From positions 744,001 to 808,000 of the forward strand of contig MU404055.1 of the NCBI GenBank assembly GCA_022695795.1: a stretch of DNA of 64,000 nt, read 5' to 3'. The position numbers and the translations under genes were made by a program. Origin of the DNA: Biscogniauxia marginata (lineage: Eukaryota; Ascomycota; Sordariomycetes; Xylariales; Xylariaceae). The notes under the pieces were generated by a model that worked only from the letters and a program-made list of their open reading frames with translations, was not told the origin of the DNA and ran no database searches. Shown here piece by piece: positions 21,973 through 30,308 of this stretch. How positions within the stretch are numbered: position 1 is the first letter of the stretch; each line of letters starts with the position of its first letter.

Positions 21973-23319
21973 TCATTTCCCCCCAGTGTTCAGAGGACTC
22001 TTCGGGTCGTAAACATCGGTGGTGATGAGTTCGGGATACTTGACATCTCCTTGTTTCAGAGCTTCCTCCATGGCCTCCATTATTGCGATACTCTCCTTCC
22101 AAGGGAGCGTGACGCTCTCCTTCTTGCCATCCCGAAGACATCTGGCGCATTCATCGGCTTCCCAGAACATGCCATGGCCCCAATTCTGCTCCGCATCCTT
22201 TGGGATAGGGCAATCGACAACCTCAACCTTGCCCGGGCTGTCTTTTTTGATAATCTTGTACTGTAAGGGTCTGAAAGCTGGACCCATGACCTGAATCTCG
22301 CCTAACGGGCCTTGAATCTTGATCGCGGCTCCTGCACTGTTCTCTCCGTCGGTATCAGTAGCAACTCGCAAAGTAGTCAGGGCGATGCCCATGCTCTTAT
22401 GTTTTGCGAACTGGAGGATAATGTTAGTCATCTCATCAGCCCCCGTCGTATACTTGTTGATTGCCGCCACCGTTTTAGGTGCCTCCTTTTCAGCTTCCGG
22501 CTGGAGGTGGTAAAGAATCTGAAACAGCCAGGTCAAGGAGTATATGCCTAAGTCAAGCAATGCACCCCCTGCCAGATCTAAGTTTACCATTCGATTCTCA
22601 TCAGGGAAAGTCAAAGTGCCATTTGGACCATCGTTGCCAAATGAGTTGTCGGCTAGAACGAAGGGTGTTAGTGAAGGACACAAGGCGTGAAGTGATCCAT
22701 TTCTATCTTGAGTCTTCAATACATAGGATCTAGGACACTTACCAATTACTCTGTAAACAGGGCCAATGAGACCGGACTGAACCAGTTCCCTGATCTTAAT
22801 GCTGAGGGGGAAGTATCTCGTCCAGACAGCTTCCATCAGGAAGAGATTCTTGGCCTTGGCGGTTTCGACAAGCTTCCGAGCCTGAGCGGCGTTAACAGTG
22901 AAAGCCTTCTCGCATAGCACATTCTTCCCGGCTTCGAGTGCCAGCATGACATTCTGGAAGTGGTGACTGTGAGGGGTGGCAACGTAAACAATATCGACGT
23001 CCGGGTCGTTCACCAACTCGGCATAGGATCCATACGCCTTGGCTCCCGCAGGGGCCTTGACCTTCTCGAGAAAGGAGTTGGCACTATCCTTGGAGCTCGA
23101 GGAGGCGACAGCCACAACCTTGTGGGAAACATCGTGGACGCCTCGGCTCGCGGGGTTGGTGAGCAGATCCTTGGCGAAGGCTACAGACGTATAGACGTAG
23201 GAGTGGTGTCAGATAGAAGGATATTGGATCGGGGGGGTTGAAGGGATGTCGGACTGACTCTGAGCAATGTTTCCGGTGGCCATGATGCCCCACCGGACTG
23301 TGAATGGTTGTGATGCCAT
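21973..23319 (-). CDS. Gfo/Idh/MocA-family NAD(P)-dependent oxidoreductase (dihydrodiol-dehydrogenase-like)
   Basis: Minus-strand exons 23319-23259, 23180-22743 and 22652-21973 give 392 residues. The N-terminal Rossmann segment reads RWGIMATGNIAQTFAKDL, split by intron 1 (phase 1, donor GTCAGT). It is followed by DVDIVYVATPHSHHFQNVMLALEAGKNVLCEKAFTVN, the family's core with the catalytic-site EK pair. The C-terminal alpha/beta domain includes LDLAGGALLDLGIYSLTWLFQILY and HGMFWEADECARCLRDG. The second intron (90 nt) is in frame, so retention would still give an open protein. Similarity is to the trans-1,2-dihydrobenzene-1,2-diol dehydrogenase/D-xylose dehydrogenase branch; the substrate cannot be read from sequence. 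It is divergent from an aldo/keto reductase 616 bases away. A start at 23115, inside exon 2, would lose the cofactor site and was rejected. Confidence 0.9.
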
Positions 23320-23935
23320 CTTGTCGGATCTCTGGTTTATACTGTGCCTGGGTTAGACTGCTGCAAATTGCTGGGATTGATAACTTAAAGAGCCAACTTT
23401 GGCCTAGACAGAGGAAAATGCTTTCTTCAAATACCTAGTCGGACATAGTTACCCCTCTAGTGGTGTCGAATAGGTACTAACGTATGGACCTATATCATGT
23501 ATTATTAATGCTGTCGGTAGATATCTATTTTATCAACCTGGCCGATATCGTGTCACTATACCCCGCCATATCAAATACATACAGTACATGTGTAGTTAGT
23601 AGGCACTGATTAAGTGGTGGTTGTAATGATGTTGGAGAGCTAGTCTCCCTATCCGTCATACTGTGCGAAGCATAGACCACCACCAGTAGCTACCTCCTAC
23701 CTTAGGTAAGTCTTAAGAGATAGGCCTGTGACGTAATACGATATTCACTGAAGTAAGTAGGTACATACCTACTATAACTGTACCTTCTTCAATTACTAAC
23801 TGATCCGAACCATGTCCGCCATACGAAGAAACGATACCTACCTAGTCCTAATCGGCCAACAGTCAAGAGCACGATCGTAGAGTGGAATGCGCAGTCAACT
23901 ACTGGAATGTGCAAACAAGCCAAGCGCGGCTGAGC
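23320..23935. promoter_or_regulatory. Bidirectional promoter region between two oxidoreductase genes
   Basis: 616 bases separate the start codons of the Gfo/Idh/MocA gene (-) and the aldo/keto reductase (+). It is rich in the window's TAGGTA motif: ctacctcctaccttaggtaag (about 23690-23710), agtaggtacatacctac (about 23757-23773) and gatacctacctag (about 23834-23846). No other gene fits. Shared regulation of the pair is plausible but unproven. Confidence 0.5.
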
Positions 23936-24991
23936 ATGTACCAGAGGTTGAACTGCCCGTCACTCGGCGTAGCATCGCGCCCTACACGCAAATCCCTCCA
24001 ATCTACGCCTACCCATTTCTACAGACGCTTTGGATTCCGAACTAACCGGAGCGCTCGTTCATTTGCATCCGTCAAAATGGAGGCCGAGTCAGTACCCAAG
24101 CCGGCACCCAAGCCAGCACCAATGCTGAAGCTCTTATACGGCACGGCATGGAAGAAAGATGCGACGGAGGACCTGGTCTTGTCCGCCTTGAAGGCCGGCT
24201 TTCGAGGCATTGACACCGCAGCGCAGCCCCGTCACTACAACGAGTCTCTAGTGGGTGCTGCTGTCAGATCAGCCATATCGTCTGGCATTGTCAGGAGGGA
24301 AGACCTCTTTATCCAAACCAAATTCACAAGCATCAGTGGACAAGACCGAAACAATATGCCCTATGACCCAGAGGCATCATTAGATGACCAGGTCCACGCC
24401 TCGATAGCTTCGTCACTTAAGAACTTCACTTTCGGTAACCCAGACGAGGCCTATATTGACAGCCTGGTCCTGCACTCGCCACTCGACAAGCTGGTGGATA
24501 CGAAGAAAGTGTGGAAGACACTCGAGACCTACGTCCCGCACCGCATCAGGCAGCTAGGAATATCCAATACGGATCTTTACACTCTTGATCAGCTATGCCA
24601 AAGTCCTGACATCAAGATCCGTCCAGCCTGCGTACAGAATCGTTTCAGCCCTGCGACGCAATGGGAAGTCATGCTGCGCGCTTACTGCCGGCCAAGGGGC
24701 ATCACATTTCAGCCATTCTGGACGCTGACGGGAAACTCCAAGCTGCTGCAAAGCCTACCCGTGCTGAAATTGGCAGAAAGCATCCCTATTGACACGGCGA
24801 GGGCACTGTACGCGCTTGTCTTGGGGTTAGGAAACATGACGATCCTGGATGGTACTCGGAGCGCGACGCACATGGAGGAAGACCTTAAGGTGACGGAGCT
24901 TGTCGATGCCTTTGTACAGAGTTCAGAGGGACAAAGTATCTGGTCGGAGTGTCTAGCTGGTTTCAAGACAGTGATTGGGGAGCAGCCATAG
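23936..24991 (+). CDS. Aldo/keto reductase with possible mitochondrial leader
   Basis: Single exon; ATG 23936 gives 351 residues. The AKR catalytic set is visible: Asp93 and Tyr101 (GIDTAAQPRHYNE), Lys129 (IQTKFTS) and His180 (SLVLHSPLD). The barrel continues through RQLGISNTDLYTL and VQNRFSPATQWE to a C-terminal helix. Residues 1-47 are rich in Arg, Ser and Thr with almost no acidic residues, as in a mitochondrial presequence. A second in-frame ATG at 24077 (residue 48) has a better context (caaaATGg) and would give a 304-residue leaderless enzyme. The substrate is unknown. The frame is open upstream to 23882 but has no earlier ATG. Family assignment is firm; compartment is inferred. Confidence 0.88.
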   Translation: MYQRLNCPSLGVASRPTRKSLQSTPTHFYRRFGFRTNRSARSFASVKMEAESVPKPAPKPAPMLKLLYGTAWKKDATEDLVLSALKAGFRGIDTAAQPRHYNESLVGAAVRSAISSGIVRREDLFIQTKFTSISGQDRNNMPYDPEASLDDQVHASIASSLKNFTFGNPDEAYIDSLVLHSPLDKLVDTKKVWKTLETYVPHRIRQLGISNTDLYTLDQLCQSPDIKIRPACVQNRFSPATQWEVMLRAYCRPRGITFQPFWTLTGNSKLLQSLPVLKLAESIPIDTARALYALVLGLGNMTILDGTRSATHMEEDLKVTELVDAFVQSSEGQSIWSECLAGFKTVIGEQP

Positions 24992-26077
24992 GTGTAGGAC
25001 AAAGTGCAGAATGCAGAATGCAGAGTACAGAATACAGAGTGCTCAGGGACTAGCCGCAATGCAGTCACTTACGAGAGTATTAAAGCTACAAACGGAAGAG
25101 AGAGGGGTTCTCCCAAATTACAGTCGTCATGAAGAGAAAAAAGTATCGTAAAAAATCCTCGACGGTTATCTTCGGCGAGACAATCCATGCTGTCTTGGAA
25201 GATGGTTATATTACATGCATCCAGTCGGTATTTGTGAAGCGTTGCAATTGAATGCTACTCCGAAAGGGGGGGGGGGGGGGTGGGGGATTTGGGAGAGGGA
25301 ACTAAAACAAGCCCCATCGACTGATTCTTCAAAACTTCACCAGCCACACGTCCAATTGGAAACCCTTCAACATTCTGCATCTGCTTGTCTCGGGCATTTG
25401 TGTAAGCCCAGATCTGGCCTCGTACGACGAGGCGCCATTCCAGATCGGCGCAATTCTATCTTGTCCTACTAGCCCTTCCAGGCAAAATTTTTTTATTTGC
25501 TTTTCCCTCTTTCAGAGTTCCCGGGATTGGGGCTGAGACAGCAGCGGCCGTCCCGAACTCCTGGTCCCACGAATAGGATCCGTTCCCTCCTGCACGACGC
25601 AAGGCCGTCGAGCGGGTTGCATACTTCTTGTGAAGCCCTACCGCAGGAGGTGGGTACCTACGTACTGCTCACAAGCCTGCAGCTCTTTGTGTGCATGTGC
25701 GCCCGATCAGGGGCTATAGAGTCGTCGTACCAGGTGGCTTGTTTCTGGTGTCACTGCTGCTGCTGCTGCTGCGTCACAAGGTTAATAGAGAGGGGAAACG
25801 GCCGGTCGTCATTCATACGACTCGCAACGTGGCCGAATACCATCAGAGAATTTCAGCCCTTGCGTGTTGCTAACGAAGCGAAGCGAACGGGAGGCTGATA
25901 ATTTCGATCCACCAACCTGGCCCTAACTCTCTGATAGTGGCGGCCACGTACGCCCTCGAGGACTGTGTCACCCAACTGCTACGTGACCTGGTTCTGGTGC
26001 TGCTGTCCGGCCTAGACAGGGAATTGGAGCGACCGAAGGTCCTCGTCCGGAGCTACCAAGCGCGGTCCGGTGGCGTC
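24992..26077. other. Intergenic: AKR 3' flank and TRM9 upstream region
   Basis: About 1.1 kb. Just after the AKR stop there is a degenerate tandem repeat of agaatgcag/agaatacag (about 25008-25040). A 15-G run lies at 25266-25280 and a CTG run at about 25757-25773. The TRM9 frame is open upstream from 25937 but has no ATG there. A 133-residue frame at 25497-25898 is Cys/Ser/Arg-rich and is taken as non-coding. Confidence 0.5.
25266..25280. repeat. 15-base G homopolymer
   Basis: An uninterrupted run of 15 G on the plus strand, followed by T and five more G. Prone to length errors in sequencing. No gene is affected. Confidence 0.9.
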
Positions 26078-27130
26078 ATGAGACAGCCACAGGAGGAGCA
26101 TAGGGATGTGCAGATGCAGACGCAGTCGCCAGCGCAGAAGGATCCGAACCTACCTGACTTTCGAAGTGCCGGCCCCGAAACCAGTAACCCAGGAGCGCAA
26201 GAGCACCATCTTAGCCGAGAAGGAGGAACGGCGGCGATGGTGAAGCCACGCGCAGACAATCCCAGGTTGAGCGCCACGGGTTCGCATGATGCGGCTGTAG
26301 ATCTTGGTCCGAGACACGAGCGAGGAAACAAACATGAACCTGTTCCCGCTCCAGCTTCTCCAGCCCCTGCCCCTATCCCCGCTTCCGACGACGCTTCCGC
26401 TGCCAGCGCCAGCGCCAGCGTTACCACCCCTGCCGCTACCTCTTTATCATCTGCTGCCGAGTCCTACGAGCAGCAGCACGTGCACAGCGTCTACGAGTCG
26501 ATCGCCTCGCACTTCTCGTCGACGCGGCACAAGCCCTGGCCCTTCGTGGCCGACTTCCTGCTCTCGCAGCCGGCCGGCTCCGTCGGGCTCGACGTCGGCT
26601 GCGGCAACGGCAAGTACCTGGGCGTGAACCGGGACGTGTTCATCGTGGGCTCGGACCGCAGCGCCGCGCTGGTGCGGCTGGCACGGGACCACGGCGGCGA
26701 GAGGCGTGCCGACGTCGCCGTCGCCGACGGCCTGGCCCTGCCTTTCTCCCGGCGGCGCGGCGCCGACTTCGTGATCTGCGTCGCCGTCATCCACCACCTC
26801 TCGACGCGGGAGCGGCGCGTCGAGGGCGTGAGGGCCCTGCTGGACTGCGTGAGGGACGGGGGGAGGATTCTAGTATACGTCTGGGCGCTCGAGCAGAGTA
26901 GCAGTCGCAGAGGTTGGGACGAGGGCGCGGATCAGGATCAGCTGGTGCCGTGGGTGATGAAGAAGGCTAGGCCGAAAGGCGAAAGTCATGACGCGGGAGA
27001 TACGACGTATCAGCGATATTACCATCTGTACAGGAAGGGAGAGCTCGAGGAGGACGTAGTAGCTGCTGGCGGTAGAGTATTGTATAGTGGCTACGAGAAA
27101 GATAATTGGTGGGTGGTAGGAGGCCGTTAG
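26078..27130 (+). CDS. TRM9: tRNA wobble-uridine carboxymethyl methyltransferase TRM9
   Basis: Single exon, 350 residues from the first in-frame ATG (26078). Residues 1-127 are low-complexity (Pro/Ala/Ser-rich) and not conserved. The methyltransferase begins at ESYEQQHVHSVYESIASHFS and KPWPFVADFLL. SAM-binding motif I is LDVGCGNGKYL (about 172-182), then SDRS, the acidic loop VADGLALPF and the family's VIHHLSTRERRVEG. After DGGRILVYVWALEQ comes the Trm9 end TYQRYYHLYRKGELEEDV and YEKDNWWVV. With Trm112, Trm9 methylates the carboxymethyl group at U34 to give mcm5U/mcm5s2U. The frame is open for 141 bases before this ATG with no ATG of its own, so an upstream exon or a start further in (Met54 at 26237 is the next clear candidate) remains possible. 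Codon use is markedly GC-rich in the catalytic part. Confidence 0.9.
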   Translation: MRQPQEEHRDVQMQTQSPAQKDPNLPDFRSAGPETSNPGAQEHHLSREGGTAAMVKPRADNPRLSATGSHDAAVDLGPRHERGNKHEPVPAPASPAPAPIPASDDASAASASASVTTPAATSLSSAAESYEQQHVHSVYESIASHFSSTRHKPWPFVADFLLSQPAGSVGLDVGCGNGKYLGVNRDVFIVGSDRSAALVRLARDHGGERRADVAVADGLALPFSRRRGADFVICVAVIHHLSTRERRVEGVRALLDCVRDGGRILVYVWALEQSSSRRGWDEGADQDQLVPWVMKKARPKGESHDAGDTTYQRYYHLYRKGELEEDVVAAGGRVLYSGYEKDNWWVVGGR

Positions 27131-28865
27131 AAGCCATCATTGTCATCGTCATCGCGATCACAGTCACAATGTCGAGAAGTACGCAATATTCCCAGGGAGG
27201 ATTGTGGTGGGATCTAAAAAGGTCTTCACGGAGCTTAGCCTGTACCGGTTGCTCCCCCATATACATCTAAAGATATTCATGCCATATATCTATCTATCAT
27301 CTTTAAGTCTATGATGATAAAAAACAAACGCTGCAAATCAAGCAAGAATCTTCCTCGGGCATCTAGCCTCACCCCTATTCACACACTCTTCGACCTGATC
27401 ATGATGATGATGATAAATGCTATGCCTAGAAAACAAATATCCATTTCCAATAATAACAATCAAAAATAAATAGCAATCAGAAAAAGAAATACTTGAAAAT
27501 CATAAACCACATGCTCACTTCCTCCCTCACCGCCACCAGACTCCCGCTTTCCAAAAGAACAATCCACGCCGGCATTTTATGGTGATCTGTTATCCCGCCT
27601 TTGCCTGCCTGCCCGTCTGTCCGCCCAACCCCCCCTTTGTCCTTTCCTGGCCTCAACCACCGTCGCTATGCTTATTCCGCCCAAAAGGAAGAGAGAGGGG
27701 AAAAAAAAAAGCAAGTAACATATTTCCAAAGGAAAAAACAAAAACAAACAAACAGTAAAACGCTTTTTCTATCTCTCTTGTTTCATATGCGAGCCCCCTT
27801 TTTTTTCTTAATATCATGTATCTCGTGAGGTTAAACAAATAACAGGACACGAAGGAGGAAAAGAAGAAGAAAGAAAGGAAGAAAAAAAGAAATCTCTCGC
27901 GTGAAAACAAAAAAATGTGGATATCATCGAAAACCACCACGACAAGCAATGAAAAACAACAAGGGGGTTGGCTTTGCAAGTAGAAGAAAAGAAAAAACCC
28001 TTTTCCTTCCTACTTACTGCCTTGAACCCCTACCCCTGTTCTCCCCTCATCCTCAACAATATTGTTTTTTTTTAAAGAAAAAAAAAAGAGTCGAAAATTG
28101 AATAACAGAGAAGAAAGAAAACAACAAGAATATCTCAAAAAAAAAAAAGTAAGTGAAAGAGAAAAAGGTAAAGGAAAAGAAAAAGGTATCCGTAAGGTCG
28201 TTTCATCAGTCATCATATGCATAATATCCCAGAATATGCCCCTTCCTACCCCCTTCCCTTCCCCTATCATCCCCTACCCCCTTTAAACATTTTCTATCTC
28301 TATGCCTATCTCTCTCTCGCGCCCTGCCCATAGATAGAAGGTATGTGGGATGATGTTCCCCCTCCCCCCTTTCAAAAAAAAAGAAAATGCTCGCTCCAGT
28401 CCGATGCAAAACAAAAAAACAATGCCACCCCCAGTATTGTCTTTTTCTGTTTCTGTTTCTTTCTTTTTGCTTGCTTGCTTCTAGCGGGAGGCGCGCTCGT
28501 GTATGCTCCGTTCAAAAATTGTAAATAAAAAACCGAACAAAGGAAAAAAATAGAATTTGGTATCATCTGTCGTGTAAAATGTGTGTGTGTGTGTGGGAGA
28601 CGGGGGTAGCGAGTGGGCGACGTAGGCAGGAGATCGATATCGGTGTGGGTATCGAGTGGGAGGTAGGTAAAGGGGGTTTGTTTCTTCGCCCCCCCCCCCT
28701 TTTCCCCCTTCCCTCAACTCAGACTTTTCGACTCTTCCATTTTCGCCCCCCGTTCCTATTCCCGTTCCCACTCTGTTCTTTTTTCCCTTCTCTTTCTCTT
28801 TGTCCTCCCTTGCCTGTCATGATTCATAAGTCTCATCCAAAAACCACCGAATCTTTCCCCCCCCC
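27131..28865. other. Low-complexity convergent region between TRM9 and the Myb gene
   Basis: About 1.7 kb dominated by homopurine/homopyrimidine tracts: A/G-rich blocks at about 27690-27760, 27840-27960 and 28070-28190, C/T-rich blocks at 28240-28320 and 28690-28800, plus GT repeats at 28580-28595. Short frames on both strands are biased peptides (Lys/Glu or Phe/Ser) and not credible genes. It should contain both 3' UTRs. Confidence 0.6.
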
Positions 28866-30308
28866 TCAAACCAGTCGCCGCGGCCCCGCCGCGGCCATCG
28901 CAGCCTCGTACGCGTCTGCCGACCGGTCCAGGTGGTGCCTGCGCCTGCTCGTCTCGGGGGGCATGATGCTCTCGGGGCTCGGCTGGCGGCGGCGCTTGTT
29001 CGCCGAGACTGACATTCCTGAAACCCCTCCCGCGGGCTCGAGCGGCGGGTAGCTCAGCGGCGGCATGTAAGGCCCCGGGCTCGCGGTGGCGGCGCTGTGG
29101 GCGGGGCTTGCGCTCGGCACGCCCACAGAATACGCCGGCGTGCTGTACGGGCTCACGCCCGTCGTGAGCTCCGCAACTCCCGGGAGTAGGCCGGGCCGTG
29201 GCGGCGGCTGGTTCTGCTGGATCGGGGCGAGCGGGCCGCCGCCGTGGTGATGGCTGTGGTGGTGCTGAGGTTGGGTATGGTGCTGCTGCTGCTGCTGTTG
29301 GTGGTGGTGATGGTGGTGATGTTGGTAAGGAGGAGGGGGCGCTGCGTATATGTAAGCGTCTGGCGCGTGGTGTTGTTGCTGTTCGGGGTGCGTCGGGGGG
29401 TGATGATGGTGAGGCGGGAGGGTGGTTTCTCTTCGTGTGGCGAGGGCTCGCCCGCCGGCAGGCAGCCCGACACCGCGGCCGTACCCTCGCCCCGATGCGT
29501 CGCGTGAGAGATGTCCTTGCGAGGCCGAGTGTGCGTGGCGCGGCGCGTTTCTGGAGCCGCCCTGCGGTGTCTCTACCGTCACAGTCGATAGGGAAAAGGG
29601 GGTCACGCCCGCTCGCCGTGCCATCTCTTGCTCGCCCAGTTGCCAATGCATCGCCTCTACCGCCCGCCACGGTATCACCATCTCTTTTGCGATATTCTCC
29701 CACATATCTTCTTTGAATCTACTCCGGCTATTAGTTTCATTCTATTTGCGACTTCCATCGAGTGACGCATTTCTTCCCCCTTTCTATTCCTCGAATATTG
29801 GAACAAGACTGCACGAAAAGGAACGAGAATAATCCGTGGAATTTCTAACCCTCATCCGTGAGTTTTTATCAACTTACCTTTCGTAAAGTCTGGCGAGCTT
29901 GTCTTTCCGTTCTTCATCCCACTCGCTCCGTCTCTCGAGGTAGTTCTGATAGTGAAGCCGACAGCTGATGGCACTGCGTCCGGGCAACCTCTTCGAAATG
30001 TCCTCCCACTTCATGCCACCACCTCGAAGTTCAATAATCAGCGCATCCTCCTCGGCGGACCATTTGCTCTGCTTCTTGGCCGGGGACTCTGACGCGTGGG
30101 GCGGCATGCTGCGCTTCCCGGCTACTCCTGTCACAGTCGGGATAAGTCCTCCAAGCCGGGGGCCGGCATACACCGTGGGCCGGATAGACGCCGTCGTAGT
30201 GACCACCGGAGCCGTGGGAGGCGGTACTGATGAGGATCGGCTTTTATGGGGTGGAGACACGGAGGACTCATTTGAGTCGGGATCCTTGAGGAGGGAGGCG
30301 ATATCCAC
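28866..30308 (-). CDS. Myb/SANT-domain DNA-binding protein with His/Gln tracts
   Basis: Two minus-strand exons, up to 30308-29878 and 29718-28866, joined at phase 2 (donor GTAAGT, acceptor TAG). The first SANT/Myb repeat is KWSAEEDALIIELRGGGMKWEDISKRLPGRSAISCRLHYQNYL. A second, Myb-like segment spans the junction: ERRSEWDEERKDKLARLYER then FKEDMWENIAKEMVIPWRAVEAMHWQLGEQEMARRAG. The rest is low complexity with long His and Gln runs (about 29240-29320), Pro-rich blocks and a basic KRRRQPSPE near the end. The N-terminus is uncertain: the frame begins at a GTG in a peptide that looks like a normal start (MDIASLL-type), with no in-frame ATG until 30105. Either an upstream exon ending at the TTAG near 30326 is missing, or the start is internal or non-AUG. 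Probably a transcription regulator; target unknown. Confidence 0.8.

Noticed and set aside
25497..25898. 133-codon frame upstream of TRM9 considered as a gene or TRM9 5' exon
   Set aside because: Contains a CTG microsatellite coding a Cys run, no domain, and does not join TRM9 in frame by good splice sites.
28756..29703. Long minus-strand frame (315 codons) overlapping the Myb gene's second exon in another frame
   Set aside because: Arg/Pro/Ala-biased shadow of the GC-rich His/Gln coding sequence; the Myb frame joins correctly to the SANT exon and this one does not.
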